DNA of 64,000 bases from Comamonas testosteroni (lineage in GTDB: Bacteria; Pseudomonadota; Gammaproteobacteria; Burkholderiales; Burkholderiaceae_C). Position 1 is the first letter of the stretch; every line of letters begins with the position of its first letter. A program made the translations under genes and the position numbers. Shown here one piece after another: positions 1-9,160 of this stretch. A model generated the notes under the pieces. That model worked only from the letters and a program-made list of their open reading frames with translations. It did no database searches and was not told the DNA's origin. Where the stretch lies: NCBI RefSeq assembly GCF_003569915.1, contig NZ_KZ984440.1:288658-352657 (forward strand), written 5' to 3'.

Positions 1-1
1 G

Positions 2-3000
2 TTCAAGGGGCTGGACCCCAGCGCTCCGCGTTGCAGCGGTGAGGGCTATGACGGCGGTCACAGCGGCAGCTACTTTGTCAGCGCCCGTGTGAACGGCAGC
101 GATGGCGAAGACATGGCATTTGTCTGGAGTGACTGGCAAAAGGGTATTGAGCCATGGCGCTTCAATGTGCCAACCAGCTCCAGCAGCCAGCGTGACGAAG
201 TGGCGCACACGATTTTCGACCGCATGCTGTTCCGCGCGGGCGAGACCGTGTCCATGAAGCACATGATGCGTGAACTGGTGGGACCGGGCGGCAAGAGCAA
301 TGGCTTTGTGATGCCGTCGAGCTTACCTGACAAGCTGACCATTACCCATCTGGGCAGCGGCCAGCGTTTTACGCAGGCACTGAGCTGGACGAGTAACGGC
401 AGCTCCATCAGCGAGTTTGCGATTCCCAAGGCTGCCAAGCTTGGCGAGTACTCGGTGCAACTGGGCTATGCCAATGGCAGCAATGGTCGCTCAAGCTTCA
501 GCACCGGCATCTTCCGCGTGGAAGAGTTCCGTCTGCCTGTGATGGAAGGCCGAGTCGGCCCGGCCAGCAAGGATGCGCTGTTCAGCGTGACCAGCGTTCC
601 TGCAGAAGTGCAGATCAACTATGTCTCTGGCGGTGCTGCCGCGAATCTGCCAGTCAAGGTCTCGGCCCTGCTGCGCAGCAAGTCGCTGGACTTTGCTGGC
701 TGGGACGGCTTTAACTTCAATCAGCCACGCAGTGCTCAGGATGTGAGCAATGGCGACGATGAAGAAGCCAGCTATGCCGATGACTCCAAGGTGGTTGCCG
801 ACAAGCTGCCTGTGACACTGGACAAGAACGGTCTGGGCAAGGTCACCATCGACAAGCTGCCCAAGTCCACCGAGCCACGTGACCTGGTGATGGAAGCGAC
901 TTACGCCGACCCCAATGGCGAAGTGCAGACCCTGCGCGGCACGCGCACCATCTGGCCTGCTGCCGTGGTGGCGGGTGTGCGCTCGGAAAGCTGGGTGTCC
1001 GTGGATCGCAAGCTGAGCTTTCAGGCGCTGACGCTGGATACCGCAGGCAAAGTTGCCGCCGGTGTGCCCGTGAAGGTGGAAGCCGTGGCGCGCGTCACCA
1101 CATCCAGCCGCAAGCGTCTGGTCGGTGGTTTCTACAGCTATGACAACCAGACTTCGCTGAAGTCTTTGGGCACAGTCTGCTCGGGCACCAGCGACAGCCA
1201 TGGTTTGCTGCAGTGCGAGGCACAACTGTCCCAGCCCGGTGAGGTGGAGCTGATCGTGCGCGCCGCCGACAAGGAAGGCCGCAGTGCACAGGCAGCCACA
1301 TCCGTATGGGTGACGGGCAAGGGTGAAATCTGGTTTGGCGGTGAAGATCATGACCGCATGGATGTGCTGTCCGAACGCAAGAGCTACGAGCCCGGCGAGA
1401 CAGCGCGCTTCCAGGTGCGCATGCCTTTCCGCCGCGCAACCGCGCTGGTGTCCGTGGAGCGTGAAGGTGTGGTCAGCACCCAGGTAGTTGAGCTGACGGG
1501 TGAGAACCCCACGGTTGAACTGAAGGTGCAGGAGGACTGGGGCCCTAACGTCTATGTCAGCGTGCTGGCACTGCGTGGCCGCCTGATGGAAGTGCCCTGG
1601 TACAGCTTCTTTACCTGGGGCTTCAAGTCGCCGCTGGAATGGTGGCGTGCCTTCTGGAATGACGGCAAGGAATTTGTGGCACCCACTGCCATGGTGGACC
1701 TGTCCAAGCCTGCCTTCCGTTTCGGCATGTCCGAAATCCGCGTGGGGCTCAAGGGTCACACCATTGATGTCAAGGTGACATCAGACAAACAGAGCTACAA
1801 GGTGCGTGGCACGGCCAAGGTCACCATCAAGGGCACGCTGCCCGATGGCAAGCCCGCCGCAGGTGCGCAGGTGGCTGTGGCCGCAGTGGACCAGGCTTTG
1901 CTGGAGCTGATGCCCAATAGCAGCTGGAACCTGATGGATGCCATGATGACGCGCCGCGACTGGGGCGTGCAGACGGCAACGGCGCAAATGGAAATCATCG
2001 GTCGCCGTCACTACGGCAAGAAGGCCGTGCCTGCAGGCGGTGGCGGTGGCCGCAGCCCCACGCGCGAGTTGCTCAACACCTTGCTGGTCTGGATGCCCAA
2101 TGTGCAGCTGGACGCCAACGGCATGGCTCTGATCGATGTGCCGCTCAACGATGCGCTGACCACCTTCCAGGTGGTGGCGGTGGCCGATGCGGGCACCAGC
2201 CTGTTCGGCACGGGCAAGACGGCTATTCGCACCACGCAGGATCTGCAGATCATCAGCGGTCTGCCTCCGCTCGTGCGTGAGGACGATCTGTTCCGTGCTC
2301 AAGTCACGCTGCGCAACACCTCGGCCAAGGCCATGAAGGTGGAAGTCACGCCGCGCGCCACGCTGCTGGATCTGAAACCTCAGACCGTGGAAATCCCCGC
2401 GGGTGAAGCCCGTGAAGTGGCCTGGGATGTGAAGGCTCCGGCCCAGCTCTCCGGCACACGTGCCGAAGCGCTGATCTGGGAAATCGCAGCCCGTGACACC
2501 AGCGGTGGTGCGGATGCTGCGCAGGATGCCCTGAAGATCAGCCAGCGCATCGTGCCCGCAGTGCCTTTGACGGTGCAGCAAGCCACGCTGGTGCAGGTGG
2601 ATGGCAACTTCACCATGCCGGTGAACCCGCCCGCCGATGCGCTGCCCGGTCGTGGCGGTCTGCAGATGTCTCTTGTGCCCAAGCTGACCGAAGGTCTGCC
2701 CGGCGTGCGTGACTGGTGGGCCAGCTACCCCTACTCCTGCCTGGAGCAGAGGACCAGCAAGGCGGTTGGCATGAACAACCCCGAGCTGTGGACCAACACC
2801 ATGGCGCAGTTGCCCAACTATCTGGACAGCGATGGTCTGGCCAGCTACTTCCCGCTGCAAGATGGTGGACGCAACCGTGGCAGCGATACGCTGACCGCGC
2901 ATCTGCTGAACATGTCGGCACTGGCACAGGGCGTGGACAAGCGCTATGTGATTCCAGCCGGTGAACGTGCCCGCATGGAAGACGGCCTGGTCGCCTTTGT

Positions 3001-4228
3001 GGAAGGCCGCATCCAGCGTGATTTCTGGAGCCCTCGCAAGGATCTGGAAATGCGCAAGCTGGCCGCGATTGCCGCGCTGGCGCTGTCCGGCAAGGCAAGC
3101 CCACGCATGCTGGACAGCATCAACATCACCCCCAACCAGTGGCCTACCCATGCGGTCATTGATCTGGTGATGCTGCTGCAGCGCATGAAGGACGCACCGC
3201 AGCATGATGAACGCCTGGCTCAGGCCATGCAGATTCTGCGCAGCCGCCTGACCTTCAATGGCACGCGCGCAGGCTTCAGCACCGACCAGGATGACAGCTG
3301 GTGGTGGTTGATGCAAAGCCCCGATGTGAATCTGGCGCGCCTGATTCTGGTGACTATCAATGATCCGCAATGGACGCCCGATATGCCGCGTCTGGTCAGC
3401 GGCTTTATTGCACGTCAGCAGGCCGGTGCCTGGAACACAACCACAGCCAACCTGTGGGGTGCGCTGGCGCTGCGCCGCTTCTCTGCCAAGTTCGAGTCCG
3501 AAGCCGTGGCCGGTACAACCGTCGCAAGTCTGGGCGGCAACGAAGCCAAGGTGGACTGGAGCGCTGTGAAGCGCGCCACCTCGGAAGATGTGCAGGGTGC
3601 GGCCCACGCGGCCAGCGCCTTCGGCGAGCCAGTGCGCGCCGGTGGTCTGATGAACAACACCATGTTTATGCCCTGGGCCAAGGCCGGCAAGGGGCAGCTC
3701 AGCGTGGCGCAGCAAGGCACAGGCAAGCCCTGGCTGACGGTGCAGTCCGTGGCTGCGGTGGTCCTGAAAGCTCCGTTTGCTTCGGGCTACAGCATCAAAA
3801 AGACCATCACGCCTGTGGAGCAGGCTGACAAGAGCATGTTCGGTGGCGGTCAGTACACCCGTGGCGATGTGCTGCGCGTGACGCTGGAGGTGCAGGCCAA
3901 GACCGATATGACCTGGGTGGCGATTAGCGATCCTGTGCCTACGGGCGCAACCATTCTGGGTGGCGGCCTGGGCCGTGACTCGGAAATTGCGACCAAGGGC
4001 GAGAAGCAGGAAGGCGCTGGCTGGCTGGCCTATGAGGAGCGCAGCTTTGAAGCCTATCGTGCCTACTACCAGTACATGCCCGCAGGCACGACCAAGGTGG
4101 AGTACACCGTGCGCCTGAACAACGCTGGTGAATTTGCACTGCCACCCACGCGTGCAGAAGCGCTGTACGCGCCCGAGATGTTTGGCGAGACACCTAACGC
4201 CAAGCTCAAGGTGGTGATGCCCAAGTAA
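2..4228 (+). CDS. yfhM: alpha-2-macroglobulin family protein (YfhM-like), 5' end outside window
   Basis: Bacterial alpha-2-macroglobulin, an inner-membrane-anchored periplasmic protein thought to trap proteases that breach the outer membrane. The frame is open from base 2, so the N-terminus (signal peptide/lipobox and the first MG domains) lies upstream; 1408 codons are visible. The thioester motif CLEQ is intact (Cys codon at 2738-2740, within SYPYSCLEQRTSKA), which marks the YfhM type rather than thioester-less paralogues. A Gly-rich stretch near 2035-2055, just before an LVWMPNVQLD segment, fits the region preceding the bait/MG7 part. In many proteobacteria this gene sits next to pbpC; here pbpC is about 6.5 kb downstream. 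An in-frame GTG at 89 is not the start, because family homology continues upstream of it. Confidence 0.93.
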   Translation, partial: FKGLDPSAPRCSGEGYDGGHSGSYFVSARVNGSDGEDMAFVWSDWQKGIEPWRFNVPTSSSSQRDEVAHTIFDRMLFRAGETVSMKHMMRELVGPGGKSNGFVMPSSLPDKLTITHLGSGQRFTQALSWTSNGSSISEFAIPKAAKLGEYSVQLGYANGSNGRSSFSTGIFRVEEFRLPVMEGRVGPASKDALFSVTSVPAEVQINYVSGGAAANLPVKVSALLRSKSLDFAGWDGFNFNQPRSAQDVSNGDDEEASYADDSKVVADKLPVTLDKNGLGKVTIDKLPKSTEPRDLVMEATYADPNGEVQTLRGTRTIWPAAVVAGVRSESWVSVDRKLSFQALTLDTAGKVAAGVPVKVEAVARVTTSSRKRLVGGFYSYDNQTSLKSLGTVCSGTSDSHGLLQCEAQLSQPGEVELIVRAADKEGRSAQAATSVWVTGKGEIWFGGEDHDRMDVLSERKSYEPGETARFQVRMPFRRATALVSVEREGVVSTQVVELTGENPTVELKVQEDWGPNVYVSVLALRGRLMEVPWYSFFTWGFKSPLEWWRAFWNDGKEFVAPTAMVDLSKPAFRFGMSEIRVGLKGHTIDVKVTSDKQSYKVRGTAKVTIKGTLPDGKPAAGAQVAVAAVDQALLELMPNSSWNLMDAMMTRRDWGVQTATAQMEIIGRRHYGKKAVPAGGGGGRSPTRELLNTLLVWMPNVQLDANGMALIDVPLNDALTTFQVVAVADAGTSLFGTGKTAIRTTQDLQIISGLPPLVREDDLFRAQVTLRNTSAKAMKVEVTPRATLLDLKPQTVEIPAGEAREVAWDVKAPAQLSGTRAEALIWEIAARDTSGGADAAQDALKISQRIVPAVPLTVQQATLVQVDGNFTMPVNPPADALPGRGGLQMSLVPKLTEGLPGVRDWWASYPYSCLEQRTSKAVGMNNPELWTNTMAQLPNYLDSDGLASYFPLQDGGRNRGSDTLTAHLLNMSALAQGVDKRYVIPAGERARMEDGLVAFVEGRIQRDFWSPRKDLEMRKLAAIAALALSGKASPRMLDSINITPNQWPTHAVIDLVMLLQRMKDAPQHDERLAQAMQILRSRLTFNGTRAGFSTDQDDSWWWLMQSPDVNLARLILVTINDPQWTPDMPRLVSGFIARQQAGAWNTTTANLWGALALRRFSAKFESEAVAGTTVASLGGNEAKVDWSAVKRATSEDVQGAAHAASAFGEPVRAGGLMNNTMFMPWAKAGKGQLSVAQQGTGKPWLTVQSVAAVVLKAPFASGYSIKKTITPVEQADKSMFGGGQYTRGDVLRVTLEVQAKTDMTWVAISDPVPTGATILGGGLGRDSEIATKGEKQEGAGWLAYEERSFEAYRAYYQYMPAGTTKVEYTVRLNNAGEFALPPTRAEALYAPEMFGETPNAKLKVVMPK

Positions 4229-4249
4229 GCAGACTCAGGTCTTGCGCAC

Positions 4250-4283
4250 AGCCCCGGTTGGCAATTGCTGGCCGGGGCTTTTT
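4250..4283 (+). terminator. intrinsic terminator after yfhM
   Basis: An 8-bp stem AGCCCCGG/CCGGGGCT (4250-4257 with 4272-4279) is followed by a run of five T. It lies 21 bases after the yfhM stop codon and separates it from the ugp-type operon. Confidence 0.85.
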
Positions 4284-4358
4284 CATGTCTGCTTTCAAGC
4301 TGCTGCGGGAAAGCATGGATTGCTGTGGGTTGGTGAACTGTGAGAAACCTCTGACGTG

Positions 4359-4387
4359 GTGACACACTTTTGTCACGCTTCATTCAT
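4359..4387 (+). promoter_or_regulatory. inverted repeat and possible Pho-box-like site upstream of ugpC
   Basis: GTGACA/TGTCAC forms a perfect 6+6 inverted repeat (4359-4376). Overlapping it, TTGTCAC-4 nt-CATTCAT (4370-4387) resembles the two 7-bp half-sites of a Pho box (each 5 of 7 to CTGTCAT). Phosphate control is known for E. coli ugp. The site is only about 12 bases before the ATG, which is closer than usual, so the assignment is weak. Confidence 0.3.
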
Positions 4388-4398
4388 AGACTGCCCCG

Positions 4399-5499
4399 AT
4401 GTCATTGATCGAGCTGGAAAACGTTGCCAAATCCTGGGGCAACACCACGGCCCTGCAAGCTGTGAATTTGAGAATTGAGCCCGGCTCGTTTTGTGTGCTG
4501 CTGGGCCCGTCTGGCTGCGGCAAATCCACCACCTTGCGCATGATTGCCGGGCTTGATGTTCCAACATCAGGCGCGGTGCGCATTGATGGCCGCGATGTCA
4601 CCCATCTGCCGCCCGCAGAGCGCGGCATTGCGATGGTGTTTCAGAACTATGCGCTGTTCCCCCATCTGAGCGTGGCAGACAACATCAGCTTTGGCCTGCA
4701 GGTGCGCAAGGTACCGAAAGCAGAGCGTGCGCAGCGCCTGCAGCAGACCGCGCAATTGCTGGGTCTGACGGCGCTGCTCGATCGCAAGCCGGGCCAGCTC
4801 TCTGGCGGTCAGCAGCAGCGCGTGGCGCTGGGCCGCGCACTGGTGGCGCAGGCCAAGGTCTGCCTGATGGATGAGCCGCTGTCCAACCTCGACGCCCAGT
4901 TGCGCCAGGAAATGCGCACTGAGCTGCGCGAGCTGCAGCAGAGGCTGGGCCTTACGGTGGTGTATGTCACTCACGATCAGGCCGAGGCCATGAGCATGGC
5001 GGACCAGGTCGTGTTGCTGAACAAAGGTCAAGTGGAACAAGCGGCTCAACCCCGTGAGATATATGCGCAGCCTGCTACGGTTTTTGCTGCACGCTTTATC
5101 GGCACACCGGCCATGAATATCGTGGCGTTGAACGGAGCGCGCATTGCTGGCAGCGACATCGCTGTCGGGCCCGAGATTGTGGCAGGCCGAGCCTATCCGC
5201 AATCCATGGGCGTGCGACCTGAGCAAATTTCCATCTCGCATCAGCCGCAAGGCATTGCAGCCACGGTGCAAGGTTTTGAATATCTGGGCGCTGATCTGGT
5301 GCTGCGCTGCCAGGTGGGCACAGAGCTGCTGACGGTGCGCGCGGCAGGCAGTGCACATGCTGATCTGAAGCCAGGCCAAAGCGTCTATCTGCAGTGGCCT
5401 GCATCGGCCCTGCACTGGTTTGATGGCGCTGGTCAGCGAGTCCATCTGGCTGCACAGCGCAGCGTTTTTGGTGATCAGCCGCTGTCCGCTGCGGCCTGA
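4399..5499 (+). CDS. ugpC: ABC transporter ATP-binding protein, UgpC/MalK type
   Basis: ATPase of a carbohydrate-uptake-1 (CUT1) importer, probably for sn-glycerol-3-phosphate or glycerophosphodiesters, given the neighbouring UgpB/A/E-like proteins. 366 aa. Walker A GPSGCGKST at 36-44, signature LSGGQQQ at 134-140, Walker B VCLMDEP at 154-160, and the switch His in VTHDQ near 192. The C-terminal ~130 residues are a TOBE/MalK regulatory domain. It is the first gene of the cluster; in E. coli ugpC comes after the permease genes. No strong ribosome binding site is visible before the ATG. Substrate is inferred from family and context only. Confidence 0.87.
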   Translation: MSLIELENVAKSWGNTTALQAVNLRIEPGSFCVLLGPSGCGKSTTLRMIAGLDVPTSGAVRIDGRDVTHLPPAERGIAMVFQNYALFPHLSVADNISFGLQVRKVPKAERAQRLQQTAQLLGLTALLDRKPGQLSGGQQQRVALGRALVAQAKVCLMDEPLSNLDAQLRQEMRTELRELQQRLGLTVVYVTHDQAEAMSMADQVVLLNKGQVEQAAQPREIYAQPATVFAARFIGTPAMNIVALNGARIAGSDIAVGPEIVAGRAYPQSMGVRPEQISISHQPQGIAATVQGFEYLGADLVLRCQVGTELLTVRAAGSAHADLKPGQSVYLQWPASALHWFDGAGQRVHLAAQRSVFGDQPLSAAA

Positions 5500-5596
5500 T
5501 TCCTGTCATGAACTGCACCGGCTTTTCTCATCACCTGAAATGCCGGACTTCCATTCCAACCGTTTCCATATCCACCATTGCTGAGGAGCCATTCCC

Positions 5597-6886
5597 ATGC
5601 GTCGTCAAACCTTTATCCGTGGCCTGATTGCAGGCGCTGCCGTCATGAGCCTGTCCGGTGTTGCGCAGGCCCAGACACCGCTGGAAGTGCCGTTCTACTA
5701 CCCCGTGGCCGTGGGCGGCCCCATCACCAAAGTCATTGATGGCTATGCCGCAGATTTCAACAAGGTCCACCCTCAGTACAAGGTCACGCCCATCTATGCG
5801 GGCACTTATCAGGAAACCATCGTCAAGGCGCTGACGGCGCACAAGGCAGGCAAGGCGCCTGCGACTTCGGTGCTGCTGTCTACCGACATGTTCACGCTGA
5901 TGGATGAAGGTGCGATTGCGCCCATCGACGATTTTGTGAAGACCGATGCCGACAAGGCCTGGCTCAAGAGCTTTTACCCTGCCTTCATGGCCAATAGCCA
6001 GACCGGTGGCAAGACCTGGGGCGTGCCTTTTCAGCGTTCCACTGTGGTCATGTACTACAACAAGGAAGCTTTCAAGGAAGCAGGTCTTGACCCGAACAAG
6101 GCACCTGCCAACTGGAAGGAGTTGAAGGAAGCCGCGCAGAAGCTGACCAGGAAAGACGCCAGCGGCAAGGTCACGCAATACGGCATTCAGATCCCTTCCA
6201 CGGGCTTTGCCTACTGGATGCTGCAGACCCTGACCACGCCCAATGATGTGCTGCTGGCCAATGACACGGGTACCAAGGTCACGCTGAACAACCCCAAGGT
6301 GGTGGAGGCGCTGAACTACTGGGTTGGTCTGGTCAAGGACGGTGTGCACCCCGCCGGTGTGGTGGAGTGGGGCACCACGCCCAAGGACTTCATGGAAAAG
6401 AAGGCCGCCATCATCGTGACGGCCACGGGCAATCTCACCAACATCAAGACCAATGCCAAGTTTGACTTAGGCGTGGGCCAGATCGCCGGCAATATCCGCA
6501 AGGGCTCGCCCACAGGCGGTGGCAATTTCTACATCTTCAAGAGCGCGCCCAAAGAGCAGCAGCAAGCGGCCTTCGAGTTTGCCAAATGGGTGACGCAGCC
6601 TGAGCGCGCTGCACAGTGGAGCATGGACAGCGGCTATGTGGCCGTTTCACCCGCAGCCTACGAAACACCTGTGCTCAAGAAGTACGGTCAGGAGTTCCCT
6701 CAGGCGCTGGTGGCCCGCGATCAGTTGCCCGTGTCCGTGGCCGAGTTTTCCACGCATGAAAACCAGCGCGTAACCAAGGTGCTCAACGATGCAATTCAGG
6801 CCGCACTGAACGGCACCAAGACTGCTGCGCAAGCCATGGACGATGCGCAGAAAGAGTCTGAGCGCATCCTGCGCCGCTACAAGTAA
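5597..6886 (+). CDS. ugpB: extracellular solute-binding protein, UgpB-like
   Basis: Periplasmic binding protein that delivers substrate to the UgpA/E permease. 429 aa with a clear Sec signal peptide (hydrophobic core about 9-22, cleavage predicted after VAQA near residue 25). The start of the mature protein resembles UgpB (LEVPFYYP, then DFNKVHPQYKV), as expected for cluster D type I binding proteins. A good ribosome binding site (AGGAG at 5584-5588) precedes the ATG. The stop codon shares one base with the next start (TAATG), so it is co-translated with the permease. Glycerol-3-phosphate is the likely substrate, but other sugar phosphates or diesters are possible. Confidence 0.83.
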   Translation: MRRQTFIRGLIAGAAVMSLSGVAQAQTPLEVPFYYPVAVGGPITKVIDGYAADFNKVHPQYKVTPIYAGTYQETIVKALTAHKAGKAPATSVLLSTDMFTLMDEGAIAPIDDFVKTDADKAWLKSFYPAFMANSQTGGKTWGVPFQRSTVVMYYNKEAFKEAGLDPNKAPANWKELKEAAQKLTRKDASGKVTQYGIQIPSTGFAYWMLQTLTTPNDVLLANDTGTKVTLNNPKVVEALNYWVGLVKDGVHPAGVVEWGTTPKDFMEKKAAIIVTATGNLTNIKTNAKFDLGVGQIAGNIRKGSPTGGGNFYIFKSAPKEQQQAAFEFAKWVTQPERAAQWSMDSGYVAVSPAAYETPVLKKYGQEFPQALVARDQLPVSVAEFSTHENQRVTKVLNDAIQAALNGTKTAAQAMDDAQKESERILRRYK

Positions 6887-7821
6887 TGGCTGCAGGTTTT
6901 TCTGAAAGCAAAGGTGGTGCAGCACCGCCTTTGCGCCTGGCTCAACTGGCTGCGCGCAAAGAGGCTGTGCAGGCCTGGCTACTGCTCATGCCTGCGCTGG
7001 TGCTGCTGGTGGCCTTTACGCACTGGCCTGCGGTTTCGACCTTGATTGACAGCCTGCACGCCACGGGGCGCGGTGGGCAGACGGGCGAATGGGTGGGGCT
7101 TGAGAACTATGCGGTCATGGTTGATGACCCCGTGTTCTGGCAGGCCGTACGCAACAACCTGTGGTTTGCGGCGGCGACCATTCCGCTGTCCATGGGCCTG
7201 GCCTTGCTGATGGCGATCTGGGTCAATGAAAAACTCAGTGGCCGCGCATTTTTGCGCATGGCTTATTTCACGCCCACGGTGCTGCCCATGATTGCGGTGG
7301 CCAATATCTGGCTGTTCTTCTACACGCCGCAGTACGGCCTGCTGGAGCAGGTGCGCGGCGCGCTGGGGCTGGATGCGCACAACTGGCTGGGCGATCCATC
7401 GACGGCGCTGGCCTGCGTCACGCTGGTGGCTGTGTGGAAGGAAGCGGGCTTTTTCATGATCTTCTATCTGGCTGCGCTGCAGACGCTGAACCCCAGCCTC
7501 AAGGAAGCATCAGCCATTGAAGGGGCATCGCGCTGGTATTTCTTCAGACGTGTGCAGTGGCCGCTGCTCATGCCGACCACACTGTTCATTCTGGTGAATG
7601 CCGTCATCAACGCATTCCGGCTGGTGGACCATATCTTCATCCTCACGCGCGGTGGGCCGGACAATGCTTCGACGCTGCTGCTCTATCACCTCTATGAAGT
7701 GGGCTTCAAGTTCTGGGATACCGGCTATGCCGCTGCCATCACCGTGGTGCTGGTCGTAGTGCTTGCCGCCGTTGCGCTGTTTCAGTTCTTTGTGCTCGAC
7801 AAAAAAGTGCATTACCAATGA
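6886..7821 (+). CDS. ugpA: ABC transporter permease, UgpA-like
   Basis: First integral-membrane subunit of the importer. 311 aa, with about six hydrophobic segments after a ~30-residue cytoplasmic N-terminus. The EAA loop that docks on the ATPase is visible as EASAIEGASRWYFFRRVQWP around residues 206-225. The start codon overlaps the ugpB stop by one base and the end overlaps the next gene by ATGA, so the three genes form one translational unit. The shape and motif are typical of the CUT1 MalF/UgpA permease family. Confidence 0.87.
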   Translation: MAAGFSESKGGAAPPLRLAQLAARKEAVQAWLLLMPALVLLVAFTHWPAVSTLIDSLHATGRGGQTGEWVGLENYAVMVDDPVFWQAVRNNLWFAAATIPLSMGLALLMAIWVNEKLSGRAFLRMAYFTPTVLPMIAVANIWLFFYTPQYGLLEQVRGALGLDAHNWLGDPSTALACVTLVAVWKEAGFFMIFYLAALQTLNPSLKEASAIEGASRWYFFRRVQWPLLMPTTLFILVNAVINAFRLVDHIFILTRGGPDNASTLLLYHLYEVGFKFWDTGYAAAITVVLVVVLAAVALFQFFVLDKKVHYQ

Positions 7822-8672
7822 GTGCCGCCAGTCTTTCTGCGTCCCGCAAACCTGCGCAAGTCAGCTTCTACGCAGCTTCGTGGCTGGACACGGTGGCCGC
7901 ATGGCTGCTGGCGCTGCTGTGGATCTTGCCGCTGGCCTATGCCGTCTGGACGGCGTTTCATCCATCTGATGTTTCCACGCGCTTTGACCTGTCTGCACCG
8001 TGGACGCTGCAGAACTTTCGCCATGCCTGGGAGGCTGCACCGTTTGCGCGCTACTTTCTCAACACCTTCATGCTGGTGACATTGATTCTGGCGGTGCAGC
8101 TGGTGCTGTCCACGCTGGCTGCATTTGCATTTGCGCGCTACCGGTTTCGCGGCAGCAATGTGGCGTTTGCACTGGTGCTGGTGCAGCTCATGATCATGCC
8201 GGACATTCTGCTGGTGGCGAACTATCAGACCATGTCCAAACTGGGCGCGGTTGACACCTTGGTCGGCATTGGCTTGCCTTACTTTGCATCGGCATTTGCG
8301 ATCTTTTTGCTGCGCCAGACTTTCATGGGTATTCCCAAGGAGCTGGATGAAGCAGCGCGAGTGGAAGGTGCGAGCACGCTGCAGATTCTGTGGCGCGTTT
8401 ATGTGCCGCTGGCCAGGCCGGTGTACACGGCGTTTGCGCTGGTGTCGGTCAGCTTTCACTGGAACAATTTTCTCTGGCCGCTGATCATCACCAACAGCGT
8501 CGAGGCGCGCCCGCTTACCGTTGGACTGCAGGTTTTTTCCAGTGTTGAATCTGGTGTGGAATGGTCCACCATCTGCGCTGCCACTCTGATGACATCAGGC
8601 CCGCTGCTGCTGGCATTTTTGCTGTTTCAGCGCCAGTTTGTGCAGAGTTTCATGCGCGCTGGCATCAAGTGA
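7818..8672 (+). CDS. ugpE: ABC transporter permease, UgpE-like
   Basis: Second membrane subunit, forming the translocation pore with UgpA. 284 aa, about six transmembrane segments, EAA motif DEAARVEGASTLQILWRV. The start overlaps the ugpA stop (ATGA). The length and the MalG/UgpE-type C-terminus match the family. Together with 4399-7821 it completes a full importer. Confidence 0.87.
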   Translation: MSAASLSASRKPAQVSFYAASWLDTVAAWLLALLWILPLAYAVWTAFHPSDVSTRFDLSAPWTLQNFRHAWEAAPFARYFLNTFMLVTLILAVQLVLSTLAAFAFARYRFRGSNVAFALVLVQLMIMPDILLVANYQTMSKLGAVDTLVGIGLPYFASAFAIFLLRQTFMGIPKELDEAARVEGASTLQILWRVYVPLARPVYTAFALVSVSFHWNNFLWPLIITNSVEARPLTVGLQVFSSVESGVEWSTICAATLMTSGPLLLAFLLFQRQFVQSFMRAGIK

Positions 8673-8709
8673 CTGAGCTACATTCGAGGGCACAGTCAAG
8701 GAGTCAAAG

Positions 8710-9096
8710 ATGCCCGGTCCCGCTGCAGCAGGTGTGCTGATTTATGCCAAGAGTCTCGATGGACTTTCTCACTTCTACCAGCAGGTGCTGAGCATGCAAG
8801 AGCTGCATCGCAGCGGCGATATTGTGGTGCTTGAGTCCAGTGCCTTGCAGCTGGTGATCCATGCCATCCCGGCTCATATTTCAGATCAGATTCAGATCAC
8901 CCAACCACCTCTGCGCCGCGAGAACGTGGCGCTGAAATTCTTCATTACCGTGCCGTCGCTGGTGGATGCCGAACAATGGGTTCACAAGCTGGGTGGACAG
9001 GTGTTTGATGAGCGTTGGCAAGGGCCGGGCTTTGTTGTTCGCAATGCCATGGACTGCGAAGGCAATGTGTTTCAGCTGCGCGAGTTGTTGCTGTAA
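8710..9096 (+). CDS. VOC family (glyoxalase/bleomycin resistance) protein
   Basis: 128-aa protein of the vicinal-oxygen-chelate fold. It shows the typical opening (GVLIYAKSLDGLSHFYQQVL) and ending (FVVRNAMDCEGNVFQLRE), with Glu near the C-terminus as a possible metal ligand. The ribosome binding site AAGGAG lies about 8 bases before the ATG. It follows ugpE by 37 bases and may be co-transcribed. Members range from glyoxalases to dioxygenases and resistance proteins, so no specific reaction can be assigned. Confidence 0.75.
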   Translation: MPGPAAAGVLIYAKSLDGLSHFYQQVLSMQELHRSGDIVVLESSALQLVIHAIPAHISDQIQITQPPLRRENVALKFFITVPSLVDAEQWVHKLGGQVFDERWQGPGFVVRNAMDCEGNVFQLRELLL

Positions 9097-9140
9097 AAAT
9101 GATAGCTTTATGTCTATGATTTATATGGACTTGAAAGCAG
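9095..9140. repeat. Comamonad dispersed mini-repeat
   Basis: The intergenic AT-rich sequence between the VOC and EEP genes reads AAAAATGATAGCTTTATG, then a GTCTATGATTTATATGGAC core. It shares the TAGCTT, GTC and ATATGGAC blocks with copies at 24326, 41390, 51570 and 60775. Confidence 0.55.
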
Positions 9141-9160
9141 TTTGATTGAGAAATAGGAAA

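Noticed and set aside
1781..3715. Long minus-strand frame opposite the alpha-2-macroglobulin gene
   Set aside because: Mirror of a strongly supported gene, with no start signal or recognisable domain.
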